Shown in pieces: positions 45,777 to 54,829 of a stretch of DNA of 64,000 nucleotides (positions are counted from its first letter, which is position 1; every line of letters starts with the position of its first letter). This DNA comes from Candidatus Kapaibacterium sp. GTDB taxonomy: Bacteria; Bacteroidota; Ignavibacteria; Kapaibacteriales; JAEUSM01. The position numbers and the translations under genes were made by a program. The stretch is taken from contig JAEUSM010000007.1 of the NCBI GenBank assembly GCA_016788785.1, positions 124,001 to 188,000 on the forward strand, given 5' to 3'. Below the pieces are notes generated by a model. It did no database searches, was not told the DNA's origin, and saw nothing but the letters and a program-made list of their open reading frames with translations.

Positions 45777-46637
45777 ATGAGAATTACTAAACAATATACT
45801 AACCGCGAAAGTCAATCTTTAGATAAGTATCTACAAGAGATCGGGCGGGTAGAATTATTAACTACAGAAGATGAAATTAATCTAGCAAAACTCATTAAAA
45901 AAGGTACTCACGAAGGTGCGATAGCTTTAGAACGTCTTGTCAAAGCAAACCTTCGTTTCGTTGTCTCTGTAGCAAAACAATATCAAAACCAAGGTCTTTC
46001 CTTAGGTGATTTGATTAACGAGGGAAATCTCGGACTTATCAAAGCAGCAAAGCGTTTTGATGAGACTCGTGGTTTCAAATTCATCTCTTATGCTGTATGG
46101 TGGATTCGTCAATCCATTCTTCAAGCTCTTGCAGAACAATCTCGTATTGTTCGTTTACCGTTAAATCGTGTAGGTGCATTAAATAAAATTGGTCGAAAAT
46201 TCTCTGAATTGGAACAAGCATTTGAGCGAGAGCCAACTGCTGCTGAATTGGCAGAACAACTAGATATGTCCATTGCAGAAATTGCTGAAACCATCAAAAT
46301 TTCGGGTCGACATTTATCAGTTGATGCTCCTTTTGCCAATGGGGAAGATAGCCGACTTTTGGATGTTTTGCCGAATGACCAACAACCTCCCCCTGATGCT
46401 GAATTGATGCGTGAATCACTTCGATTAGAAGTTCAACAAGTTTTGACAACATTGTCAAAACGCGAAGCTGAAGTTATCAGTTTTTACTTTGGATTGGATG
46501 GCAATACACTTACATTAGAAGAAATTGGCGAAAAATTCAACCTAACACGTGAACGAGTTCGTCAAATTAAAGAAAAAGCTATTCGAAGGTTGCGTCATGC
46601 CTCTCGTTCGAAAGCACTTCGTGCGTATTTAGGTTAA
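45777..46637 (+). CDS. rpoD: Primary sigma factor RpoD/SigA (short Bacteroidota form)
   Basis: This 286-residue sigma-70 factor begins [23 protein letters not shown], the usual start of Bacteroidota primary sigma factors, and lacks region 1.1 and the non-conserved insert. Region 2 includes [20 protein letters not shown] and the promoter-melting [14 protein letters not shown]; region 4.2 includes [30 protein letters not shown]. The Bacteroidota form explains the TAnnTTTG promoter elements in this window. A good terminator follows 11 bases after the stop. Confidence 0.96.
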   Translation: MRITKQYTNRESQSLDKYLQEIGRVELLTTEDEINLAKLIKKGTHEGAIALERLVKANLRFVVSVAKQYQNQGLSLGDLINEGNLGLIKAAKRFDETRGFKFISYAVWWIRQSILQALAEQSRIVRLPLNRVGALNKIGRKFSELEQAFEREPTAAELAEQLDMSIAEIAETIKISGRHLSVDAPFANGEDSRLLDVLPNDQQPPPDAELMRESLRLEVQQVLTTLSKREAEVISFYFGLDGNTLTLEEIGEKFNLTRERVRQIKEKAIRRLRHASRSKALRAYLG

Positions 46638-46647
46638 TTCAAATTTT

Positions 46648-46676
46648 GCCTTGCTGAAAATGCAGGGCTTTTTTTT
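46648..46676 (+). terminator. Rho-independent terminator of rpoD
   Basis: GCCTTGC and GCAGGGC make a 7-bp stem with one G-U pair around a 7-base loop, followed directly by eight T residues. It lies just upstream of the ribE ATG, whose promoter must therefore be within or just before it. Confidence 0.82.
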
Positions 46677-46684
46677 ATAAAAGT

Positions 46685-47281
46685 ATGTTTACTGGTTTAG
46701 TTGAAGAAATCGGAACTATCCGTTCTATAGAGCCTATTGGCAATGGAAAAATGATTCAAGTTAACGCTTCTAAAGTTTTGACCGATGTCTCAATTGATGC
46801 TTCAATTTCAGTTGAAGGTGTTTGTTTAACTGTTGTAAATTTTACTTCTGAATTTTTTGAAGTCATTGCTGTTGAAGAAACACTCAAAAAAACAACACTT
46901 GGGCTATTCACTGTTGGAATGGAAGTCAATCTCGAGCGTGCGGTTTTAGTTACCGATCGATTAGGTGGTCATATTGTGCAAGGTCATGTAGATTGTACAG
47001 CAACAGTTGTATCAAGTGTCGAACTTACCACGAGTTGGGAATTTTCATTTGTTTTGGAAGAACAATATTTGAAATACATCATTCCAGTTGGTTCAATTTG
47101 CATTAATGGTACAAGCCTTACCGTTGCAAACATTTCGGAAAACGTATTTTCTGTTGCTATTATTCCACACACGTATTCTGCAACAACAATACACAACTTA
47201 GTTATAGGAAAAACCGTTAATATCGAATTTGATGTTATTGGTAAATACGTCGAAAGAATGGTTCAATTTACGAACAAATAA
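46685..47281 (+). CDS. ribE: Riboflavin synthase subunit alpha
   Basis: A 198-residue enzyme that converts two lumazines to riboflavin. It opens with MFTGLVEEIGTI and contains two lumazine-binding repeats; the first has VEGVCLTVVNF and ALER-like NLERAVLVTDRLGGHIVQGHVD, the second has INGTSLTVANI and the terminal NIEFDVIGKYVERM. The length is standard. No other riboflavin genes are adjacent and there is no room for an FMN riboswitch in the 47-base leader. Confidence 0.96.
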   Translation: MFTGLVEEIGTIRSIEPIGNGKMIQVNASKVLTDVSIDASISVEGVCLTVVNFTSEFFEVIAVEETLKKTTLGLFTVGMEVNLERAVLVTDRLGGHIVQGHVDCTATVVSSVELTTSWEFSFVLEEQYLKYIIPVGSICINGTSLTVANISENVFSVAIIPHTYSATTIHNLVIGKTVNIEFDVIGKYVERMVQFTNK

Positions 47282-47341
47282 GCAACATTCTTTCATCATT
47301 ATTCAAAAATACAACCTCACAATTGCCAAAAATAATGTATA

Positions 47342-48652
47342 TTAGTGTTGTATTTTAGAAAGAATTACCTGCAACTGATGATCTAAGGTATTTCGTAATT
47401 CTCTAATTTCATCTGTAGCTGGTACAAAGTTTTTGATAAAGCCTTCTAAAATTCGGCGATTATTTTGTACAGTTTCGTCCAAATTAGTGAATTTCTCCTT
47501 GAACCACTCTACCAATGTGCGTGTCAATGGAGTATCGAGAAACGTTGAAATTGGTTGATGTAACATAGATGGATTCTCTGCAATTGACTGAAGCAAGGTG
47601 TCAAATTCTAACAATGCTTCAATCTGTTTAAATCCAGACCCAGTTGATAAAGATGCGTACATTGTATTGTACGATTTATAAAATAACGCGACTTCTTCTG
47701 GAAGTCCAACAGTACTAAAAATAAAATATAACTTGAATACATCTTCGAAAACGACAGATGTACGACCATGAAGCAAAGCAATTGCTCGAAGCAAATCGAT
47801 AGATTTGGCTTGGGTTCTCGGTGAGATATAATACTCATCTATTTCGTGAGAATTCTTTCCTCTATTAGCTTCTCGTATTGTTTTGTTTTTCAGAAACTCG
47901 TAATGGCGAATGACAAGGTTCGCGAAATAGAGAATTTTTGGTTCTATTGAAATTGTTCTTTCATTATTGTTTCCACGAACAATATTACTCATATACTTCA
48001 ACTCGTTGAAATGTATTTTCTGTACATTTTCAATGGTATTTCCTGAGTGAATGAGATATTGTTGTGAAATTTTATACTGTAAATACGGTTCTTTATCTGG
48101 CAATACAATTGCTTTGTACAAGAATCTATCCAAAATTGCTTCAGTTACTTCTGATATTCGTAAGTAATTTGTTGCAGCGATAACAGTATGAATTTTAGCT
48201 TGAACATGCTGAACACCTCGAATTAATCGTCGTTCATTCAGCAATGAAAGCAATGCACGTAGTGTGAAATCATTTGCATCAAAGATTTCGTCAATAAATC
48301 CAAATTCACTCTCGACCAATGAACCTTCTGTATTGTGAAAAATCTTTCCAGTTTTTAACAACTCAATGTCTAACCCGCCAAAATACGTATCCGGTTGTTG
48401 TTCTTTACTTGCTTGTACTCGGAAAATATTTGCTCCTTCGAACACTGTAAATAGTTGTTCAGTTAGCAATGATTTCCCAACCCCTGTTCTACTTTGTAGC
48501 AGTAAATGTTCCGAAGTTAATAGCGCACAAACAGCTTGTTCAACAACTTCCGATCGATTAATAACTCTCGAGCAGATAAATGTTACTGCTTGTTCTAATT
48601 TTGCGATAAATTGGTCAACGGAATATTCTTTCTTGTTAGATTCTTGATTCAT
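47342..48652 (-). CDS. MoxR-family AAA ATPase (RavA-like)
   Basis: A 436-residue AAA+ protein with Walker A SRTGVGKS (54-61), Walker B-like EFGFIDEIFDAND, a sensor-1 ATNYLR and arginine finger in EAILDRFLY. The GANIFRVQASKEQQPDTYFGG segment is characteristic of the RavA branch of MoxR ATPases, which act with VWA proteins (ViaA) as chaperones for metal-cofactor or membrane complexes. No VWA gene adjoins it. It is convergent with ribE and divergent from the RNase gene. Confidence 0.88.
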   Translation of the reverse strand: MNQESNKKEYSVDQFIAKLEQAVTFICSRVINRSEVVEQAVCALLTSEHLLLQSRTGVGKSLLTEQLFTVFEGANIFRVQASKEQQPDTYFGGLDIELLKTGKIFHNTEGSLVESEFGFIDEIFDANDFTLRALLSLLNERRLIRGVQHVQAKIHTVIAATNYLRISEVTEAILDRFLYKAIVLPDKEPYLQYKISQQYLIHSGNTIENVQKIHFNELKYMSNIVRGNNNERTISIEPKILYFANLVIRHYEFLKNKTIREANRGKNSHEIDEYYISPRTQAKSIDLLRAIALLHGRTSVVFEDVFKLYFIFSTVGLPEEVALFYKSYNTMYASLSTGSGFKQIEALLEFDTLLQSIAENPSMLHQPISTFLDTPLTRTLVEWFKEKFTNLDETVQNNRRILEGFIKNFVPATDEIRELRNTLDHQLQVILSKIQH

Positions 48653-48703
48653 TTGCTTCTACCTTGATTCGTTTATTTTGTTGTCAACATATTCTCTACC
48701 ACA

Positions 48704-48711
48704 CAAAGATA
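48704..48711 (-). promoter_or_regulatory. -7 box (TATCTTTG) of the MoxR ATPase gene
   Basis: Exact TAnnTTTG match on the minus strand, 52 bases before the ATG at 48652. No clear -33 TTTG was seen at the expected distance. Confidence 0.4.
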
Positions 48712-48732
48712 GTGGTTTTTGTATAAAAATTG

Positions 48733-51447
48733 ATGAAAAAAGAAATTCTTATTAACGCAACGGTAAACGAAGTTCGCGTTGGTATCACAGAAGATGCGAA
48801 ACTTGTTGAGTTTTTTGTAGAACATCCCGACAACGAAAGAATCATCGGGAACATTTATTATGGCAAGGTTCAAAAGATTGTCCAGGGTATGAACGCTGCC
48901 TTTATTGATATAGGTTTGGCTCAAGATGCATTTCTCCATTTTTCCGATGTCGAAGATTCATTAGAAAGTTCGATGTATACTGAGGAAGATGATGATGACG
49001 ATGATGAAACTCCTACAAATGACGAACAAAAAAACTCCTTAGAAGAAAACAAGATTCTTCCAAAGAATAATCGTCAGCAACAGAAGAAAAACAATCGTCA
49101 GAAGTCAAAGAATAATCGAGGCACTTCAACCGATACTCTAAAAGAAGCCGACTTTGTAGAAGTCGAAACTTCTATTGCTGAAACTCCATCTATTGAACAA
49201 ATTGAGGAGATTCCTATTCAAGTTGAACCTACTCAACCAACTGTTGTTCAGGTTCAAACAAATCAAACACCCCAAAAAGGTACAACAAAGAAAAAACCAA
49301 ATAGAAATAAAAAGAATCCTATAGATTCCAATCCAACTGTTGATGTAGTTTCAAATGAACCTACTGATGAAACCATTGTCAACGATGTAAAAGACGCTGA
49401 AGAGACTGTAGCTGCTGTAAAGGAAGTAATTCCTCCAGAAGTTAGAAATCCAGCAATGCTATTACCCAACAGAAGGAAAATCACCATTGTTGGCTCTAAA
49501 ATCACGGAAGATAATCAGTTTGATGTTGTTGAATCGAAAGAAGAACCTGCTCATCAGGAAGCTGACATAACAACTCCTCAAAAAAAATCTAAACGAGTAT
49601 CAAAGAAAAAACCAACTTCTGTTGAACAAACTGAGTTAGGTATAACTCCAGAACCAATATCAGTTGAAGAACAAACAACTTCTCCAATTGTTATTAAAAA
49701 ACGTGGTAAAAAACCATCAACGACTGCAGTTACTACACAAGAACCGTCTATACCATCAATTGAGCCTGTGGAGAATTCTTCACAAGTTACTCCAAAACGC
49801 ACAGTAAAAAAGGCAGCAAAACCTCAAGTTGTTGCTATTCCTGTGGTTGCAGAAATCAATTCAGAACCAAATGAATCAACGTCAACAAAGGTAAACCGAA
49901 GAAAAGCTACAACAGCGAAAACAATTGTTGAAACAACACCAATAGAAGAACCTACTTTGTTCGCAATTGAGAAAAAACCAAAAAGAAATTCTGTAAAATC
50001 TGCATTCAAAAATGAAGATATCGAGTTAACTACCGAAGAAACTTCAAAAAAGCCACATACTCGAAAGAAAAAAACAACTACTATTCCGTTTGCAGCAGAA
50101 GTTTCGGATGATGTTGTTTTGGAAATTCCTTTGCACGAAGATGGTTCTGAAGTAAAACTACCAAAAAAGAATGGTAAACAAAAACATCCGCAACAAAAAA
50201 CACCACCAACACTTCCAACTTTCAATACAAAACGTTCTGGACAGGTAACAATCAATTTGACACCAAAACAAATGATTCCTGTGCAAGTTGTTCGAGACGC
50301 CTACAGTTCGAAAGGAGTTAGAGTAACGACTAGAATTACAATCCCTGGAAGAAATGTTGTATTTCTGCCGTTTGACAATGTGATTGGTGTTTCGAAAAAA
50401 ATCAATTCTTCGAAAGAACGCCGTCGTTTGCGAAGATTGGCTCAAGAAATTTTACCAAAAGGGTCTGGATGCATCATTCGAACTGCTGCTCAAGGACAAA
50501 CTGAAGATGATTTGAGAAGAGATTGGGAAGAATTGTTAGTCAAATGGGATGCAATTGAGAAAAAATTAGCATCTGCTGAAAAACCTACTATTCTTTATAA
50601 CGATGTGAATACTTCTACAAAGGTTATTCGAGATTTATTTACTGAAAATGTAGATGCTGTTGTCATTGATTCCTATAAAATTTATAAGGAAATTCACTCC
50701 TATGTTCAATGGGCTTCCCCTCAATTGTTGGATAAAATAGTCTATTACACTGAAAAACGTCCACTTTTTGATACTTATGGTATTGAAAAAGACATAATGA
50801 TGCTACCAAATCGCAAGATTTATTTACCAAGTGGTGGCTCGATTGTCATTGACCCTACAGAGGCATTGGTGGCAATTGATGTGAATACTGGTCGAGCAAC
50901 AAAGGATAAACTACAAGAACAAAATGCTTTCAAAACGAATATGGAAGCTCTCTATGAAGTAGCACGACAGCTTCGATTGCGCGATATAGGTGGTATGGTT
51001 ATAGTTGATTTTATTGATATGATGTATGATGAAAACAGACGTAAACTCTACCATGAAATGACTCGAGAATTAGGTAAAGATAGTGCAAAAACCGTTGTAT
51101 ATCCATTGACTCAATTAGGACTTATGCAGATTACTCGTCAACGTATTCGACAGAATATTATGGCAGTAATTACAGAGGATTGTACCCATTGTCGTGGAAC
51201 TGGCAAAGTCTATTCACGTTCGGTTGTGTTAAACTCTTTAGAACGTTGGTTACGAAATTATAAAACAACTTCTTCTGCATTTTCTATACATTTGTTAGTG
51301 CATCCAGATTTGGGTGCGATTCTAACTGCAGGTGATTTTAGTTTATTACAAAAACTTATGCTGAAATATTTCATTCGAATTAAATTGCATTATTCTACCG
51401 ATTTGCCGTTCAATGAATTTCAGTTTGTACCCATAGATCAAGAATAA
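48733..51447 (+). CDS. rng: Ribonuclease E/G with a 425-residue insertion inside the S1 region
   Basis: A 904-residue RNase E/G-family endonuclease (ATG at 48733; the preceding TTG is not needed). The N-terminal S1 part is normal up to DAFLHFSD (about 65-72). Then residues about 75-500 are a low-complexity insertion, and the S1 fold resumes at QVTINLTPKQMIPVQVVRD. The catalytic core follows, with Mg-ligand segments VAIDVNTGR and VIVDFIDM and the Zn-link-like CTHCRGTG near residue 818. The insertion starts with an acidic run (EEDDDDDD) and contains about eight basic patches such as KKKPNRNKK and KKRGKKPS, separated by Thr/Pro/Glu-rich spacers. It may bind RNA or partner proteins. Without it the core would be about 480 residues, as in RNase G. 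Confidence 0.93.
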   Translation: MKKEILINATVNEVRVGITEDAKLVEFFVEHPDNERIIGNIYYGKVQKIVQGMNAAFIDIGLAQDAFLHFSDVEDSLESSMYTEEDDDDDDETPTNDEQKNSLEENKILPKNNRQQQKKNNRQKSKNNRGTSTDTLKEADFVEVETSIAETPSIEQIEEIPIQVEPTQPTVVQVQTNQTPQKGTTKKKPNRNKKNPIDSNPTVDVVSNEPTDETIVNDVKDAEETVAAVKEVIPPEVRNPAMLLPNRRKITIVGSKITEDNQFDVVESKEEPAHQEADITTPQKKSKRVSKKKPTSVEQTELGITPEPISVEEQTTSPIVIKKRGKKPSTTAVTTQEPSIPSIEPVENSSQVTPKRTVKKAAKPQVVAIPVVAEINSEPNESTSTKVNRRKATTAKTIVETTPIEEPTLFAIEKKPKRNSVKSAFKNEDIELTTEETSKKPHTRKKKTTTIPFAAEVSDDVVLEIPLHEDGSEVKLPKKNGKQKHPQQKTPPTLPTFNTKRSGQVTINLTPKQMIPVQVVRDAYSSKGVRVTTRITIPGRNVVFLPFDNVIGVSKKINSSKERRRLRRLAQEILPKGSGCIIRTAAQGQTEDDLRRDWEELLVKWDAIEKKLASAEKPTILYNDVNTSTKVIRDLFTENVDAVVIDSYKIYKEIHSYVQWASPQLLDKIVYYTEKRPLFDTYGIEKDIMMLPNRKIYLPSGGSIVIDPTEALVAIDVNTGRATKDKLQEQNAFKTNMEALYEVARQLRLRDIGGMVIVDFIDMMYDENRRKLYHEMTRELGKDSAKTVVYPLTQLGLMQITRQRIRQNIMAVITEDCTHCRGTGKVYSRSVVLNSLERWLRNYKTTSSAFSIHLLVHPDLGAILTAGDFSLLQKLMLKYFIRIKLHYSTDLPFNEFQFVPIDQE

Positions 51448-51460
51448 TTGTCGTTAGCAA

Positions 51461-52615
51461 ATGCAAAAAACTATTTCAATTTTAGGTTCAACAGGTTCAA
51501 TTGGAGAGCAAACTCTTTCTGTCATTGACCAGACTGTTGGATATTCTGTTGGGTATTTGACCGCTCAAACTAATATACAGAAATTAGAACAACAAGCACT
51601 AACCTATAATCCAATCGGCGTTGTCATTACCAGTGAACCACATTATATCGAGTTTAAAAAAAATACCTCCTATAAAGGCAATATTTTTTTTGGTGTAGAT
51701 GGACTTTGTGAAGCTGCTTGTTCGGATGATACTGACATTTTAATGAGTGCTTTGGTGGGCTTTTCCGGTGTTATTCCTACCTTAGAAGCGATTAAAAAAG
51801 GTAAAACCGTAGCTTTGGCAAATAAAGAAACACTCATAAGTGCTGGTGAAATCATTATGAATGCTGTGAAAACGCATTCTGCGAAACTCATAGCTGTTGA
51901 TTCAGAACATAATGCTTTGTTGCAATGTTTAGTTGGAGAGGATATTAGCTCCATCAATACTATTACACTCACTGCATCTGGTGGACCATTTTTTTCACTT
52001 CCAATCGAAGAATTTTCTACAATTACACTCGAAAAAGCTCTCAAACATCCAAAATGGAAAATGGGGAGTAAAATTACTATTGATTCTTCAACCTTGATGA
52101 ATAAAGGATTTGAGGTCATTGAAGCTAAGTGGCTTTTTGATTTGCAACCAAATCAAATTAAAGTCTTAGTTCATCCTCAAAGTATCGTACATTCATTAGT
52201 AGAGTTTTCTGATGGTTCGATGAAAGCACAACTTGGTATGCCAGATATGCGAATTCCTATTTCGTATGCTCTCAGCTATCCAAAACGATTTTCCTACAAT
52301 TTCCCCCGCTTAGCATTAGAGGAAATTCAAACGTTACAATTCTATCCCCCAGACTTTCAAAAATTCCCCTGCTTACAAGTGGCTTTTGATTGTTTAGAAA
52401 AAGGTGGAAATTCTACAGCGATTCTCAATGCAGCAAACGAAGTAGCCGTTGCATGGTTTTTAGAACAAAAAATCGGCTATACCGATATCATTCGTTCCAT
52501 CGAATTTGCATTGAATAAAATGCCGTTTGTTGCTCATCCGTCTTTAGCAGACATTATCGAAATAGACACACAAACTCGTTCATTACTCGAACAACATCTT
52601 TCAACGAAATTATAA
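51461..52615 (+). CDS. dxr: 1-deoxy-D-xylulose 5-phosphate reductoisomerase
   Basis: A 384-residue NADPH-dependent enzyme of the MEP isoprenoid pathway. It has the GSTGSIGEQTL nucleotide motif (8-18), ALANKETLISAG, the metal-site segment SEHNALLQCL, and TASGGPFF, KMGSKITIDSSTLMNKGFEVIEA and HPQSIVHSLVEFSDGS in order. It starts 13 bases after the RNase gene and is 9 bases from rseP, an arrangement common in bacteria. Confidence 0.97.
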   Translation: MQKTISILGSTGSIGEQTLSVIDQTVGYSVGYLTAQTNIQKLEQQALTYNPIGVVITSEPHYIEFKKNTSYKGNIFFGVDGLCEAACSDDTDILMSALVGFSGVIPTLEAIKKGKTVALANKETLISAGEIIMNAVKTHSAKLIAVDSEHNALLQCLVGEDISSINTITLTASGGPFFSLPIEEFSTITLEKALKHPKWKMGSKITIDSSTLMNKGFEVIEAKWLFDLQPNQIKVLVHPQSIVHSLVEFSDGSMKAQLGMPDMRIPISYALSYPKRFSYNFPRLALEEIQTLQFYPPDFQKFPCLQVAFDCLEKGGNSTAILNAANEVAVAWFLEQKIGYTDIIRSIEFALNKMPFVAHPSLADIIEIDTQTRSLLEQHLSTKL

Positions 52616-52624
52616 CCTATCATT

Positions 52625-53992
52625 ATGTTTGACCCAAGTTATATCCTCTATTTTATCTTAGTTATTGGCATTTTAGTCACTATTCACGAATTTGGGCATT
52701 TCATTGCTGCCAAATTATCTGGTATGCGTGCTGATATTTTTTGTATTGGTATGGGACCACGTTTATTTGGATATAACAAAATCACCGGCTTTACCTTTGG
52801 AAAATTACCCGAAGATTGGGATGGTGAAGGCGGTATTTATACTGACTACCGAATTTCACTCCTTCCGATTGGTGGATATGTGAAAATTCTTGGTATGGTC
52901 GACGAAAGTTTGGATGCAAAAAATTTGGCTTCTGAGCCACAACCGTGGGAATTTCGTTCGAAGAATGCACTGTTGAAAACCTTTGTAATTACTGCTGGTG
53001 TGATAATGAATATCATTCTTGCAATTGGTATTTTTGCATCAATTGCATTTATTCAAGGCGATGTACAAACGAGAACTACGAGTATCGGTTTTGTTGAAAA
53101 AGGCTCGTTAGGAGAAAGAATTGGTTTCAAACCGGGTGATAAAATTCTCGAAGTTGATGGAAAACAAGCTTATTCTTGGGACAATGCACTTACTCAATTG
53201 GCTCTCAAAGACTTCTCGCAACAACGGACTGTCGCTATTGACCGTATGGGAACAAAACACTCGTTGAAGGTTTCTGGTGATGCAATTCTATCAACACTTT
53301 CTGCGAAAAAAGATTTTGGACTTACTCCTGCTGGAATTAAAACGACCGTTGCTTCTGTCATTACCTTAGGTCCTGCTGGTTCAGCTGGTTTACAAGCGGG
53401 TGATACCATCACTGCAATTGCTGGAAATCTCATTGCATCTGCTCAACATTTAGTACAAGTAGTAAAAGAACACAAAGATAGCGCCTTTGTTGTGGAGTGG
53501 GTGCGTAATGGCAAACCATTTTCAGCAACGGTTAAACCAGATGCAAAAGGTTTAATTGGCATATATCCAACGAACATATTGGGAGATAAACTTCATATCC
53601 AATATTCGTTTGTAGAGTCTGTTGGGCAAGGTTTCCAAAAAACTGGAAATTCTTTGATGATGTTCGTTAGTACCGTTCAACAAATTTTCTCTGGAACTAT
53701 TCAAGCAAAACAAGCACTTGGCGGACCTATCAAAATTGCGGAAATGTCAAAACAATCTGCAGATTTGGGTATCATTCCATTCCTTACCTTAGTAGCAATG
53801 CTGTCGATTACTCTTGCTGTGATGAATATATTACCAATTCCTGCCCTCGATGGCGGACATTTGCTCTTTATTATCATTGAAGCAATCATTCGTCGAGAAG
53901 TACCACTGAAAGTGAAAGTGATATTCCAACAAGTTGGAATGGTGATTTTGTTGGCATTGATGGCATTTGTTCTGTATAACGATATATTTTAA
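52625..53992 (+). CDS. rseP: RIP site-2 metalloprotease RseP
   Basis: A 455-residue intramembrane zinc protease. The zinc motif HEFGH (His21, Glu22, His25) lies in the first membrane segment and the third ligand Asp in NILPIPALDGGH near residue 400. Two PDZ-like segments (about 150-210 and 235-300) with SLGERIGFKPGDKILEVDG and SAGLQAGDTITAI lie between them, and further membrane segments near 115-140 and at the C-terminus. It likely cleaves anti-sigma factors or signal peptide remnants; substrates are not visible. It ends one base before surE. Confidence 0.95.
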   Translation: MFDPSYILYFILVIGILVTIHEFGHFIAAKLSGMRADIFCIGMGPRLFGYNKITGFTFGKLPEDWDGEGGIYTDYRISLLPIGGYVKILGMVDESLDAKNLASEPQPWEFRSKNALLKTFVITAGVIMNIILAIGIFASIAFIQGDVQTRTTSIGFVEKGSLGERIGFKPGDKILEVDGKQAYSWDNALTQLALKDFSQQRTVAIDRMGTKHSLKVSGDAILSTLSAKKDFGLTPAGIKTTVASVITLGPAGSAGLQAGDTITAIAGNLIASAQHLVQVVKEHKDSAFVVEWVRNGKPFSATVKPDAKGLIGIYPTNILGDKLHIQYSFVESVGQGFQKTGNSLMMFVSTVQQIFSGTIQAKQALGGPIKIAEMSKQSADLGIIPFLTLVAMLSITLAVMNILPIPALDGGHLLFIIIEAIIRREVPLKVKVIFQQVGMVILLALMAFVLYNDIF

Positions 53993-53993
53993 G

Positions 53994-54761
53994 ATGAAAC
54001 GAATTTTAGTTACCAATGATGACGGAATAAATTCTCCCGGCATCTTAGCCTTAGTTCGTGCCTTAAAATCAATTCCTAACGTGCATATTGACGTTGTAGC
54101 ACCCGATAGACAGCAATCGGCAGTTGGACACGCACTTACTGTTTCAAGTCCACTCCGTGCAACGAAATTTCATCGTGATGGTGATTATTTCGGTTGGGCA
54201 ATCAATGGCACACCAGCTGATTGTGTGAAGCTCGGAATATCCTCACTATTGGAACACACTCCAGATTTGGTGGTTTCTGGTATTAATCACGGTTCGAACA
54301 CTGCAGTAAATATACTCTATTCAGGTACTGTTTCTGCTGCTACCGAAGGAATGTTGATGGGAGTAAATTCCATTGCCGTTTCTCTGCAATCATTCAGCCT
54401 TGAGTCCGATTGCGAACCATCAGCACACTATGCAAAAAAAATCGCTGAATACACGCTTGCAAACCCACTTCCAGCCGACACCATTCTCAACGTTAACGTA
54501 CCGCATTTGCCACAAAACGAAATAAAAGGCATTCGCATCACCCATCAAGGCAAATCCTTGTGGAACGACCGATACGACAAACGTGAAGACCCAATGGGAA
54601 CACCCTATTACTGGCTACACGGTGAATACAAACTCCAATACGGTGATGAATATTGCGATGATATCGCTATTCGTCAAGGATACGTATCCGTATCACCAAT
54701 CAAATTCGAACTCACCAACACCGATTACCTTTCCGCAATCAAAAACATCGAAAATCTGTAA
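53994..54761 (+). CDS. surE: 5'/3'-nucleotidase SurE
   Basis: The ATG at 53994 (one base after the rseP stop) gives a 255-residue enzyme beginning MKRILVTNDDGINSPG, with the metal-binding Asp9 and Asp10. GHALTVSSPLRA, NGTPADCVKLG, SGINHGSNTAVNILYSGTVSAATEG complete the active site. It is a survival-linked nucleotide phosphatase. An open frame continues nine codons upstream inside rseP but lacks family similarity. Confidence 0.95.
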   Translation: MKRILVTNDDGINSPGILALVRALKSIPNVHIDVVAPDRQQSAVGHALTVSSPLRATKFHRDGDYFGWAINGTPADCVKLGISSLLEHTPDLVVSGINHGSNTAVNILYSGTVSAATEGMLMGVNSIAVSLQSFSLESDCEPSAHYAKKIAEYTLANPLPADTILNVNVPHLPQNEIKGIRITHQGKSLWNDRYDKREDPMGTPYYWLHGEYKLQYGDEYCDDIAIRQGYVSVSPIKFELTNTDYLSAIKNIENL

Positions 54762-54769
54762 ATCCGCAC

Positions 54770-54815
54770 CGATAGGTTAAAACCCATCGCTGATATAGGC
54801 AGCCCCTTCAGGGCT
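54770..54815. repeat. REP-like double hairpin between surE and the ACMSD gene
   Basis: Two adjacent inverted repeats: CGAT-A-GGTT-AA-AACC-C-ATCG (54770-54789) and AGCCC-CTTCA-GGGCT (54801-54815), in the 68-base gap between convergent stops. The paired hairpins and the GCCC-TTCA-GGGC core resemble repetitive extragenic palindromes in other Bacteroidota. A single copy is visible here. It may also act as a terminator. Confidence 0.5.
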
Positions 54816-54829
54816 AAGAAAATTTGGAA

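Noticed and set aside
46638-46684. FMN riboswitch before ribE
   Set aside because: The gap is only 47 bases and is occupied by the rpoD terminator; no RFN element fits.
49824-50255. 143-codon minus-strand frame inside the RNase E/G gene
   Set aside because: It is antisense to the low-complexity insertion, with a phenylalanine/valine/serine-rich product explained by complementing Lys/Glu/Thr codons; no start context or family.
51670-52119. 149-codon minus-strand frame inside dxr
   Set aside because: Fully antisense to a strongly conserved enzyme; no recognisable domain.
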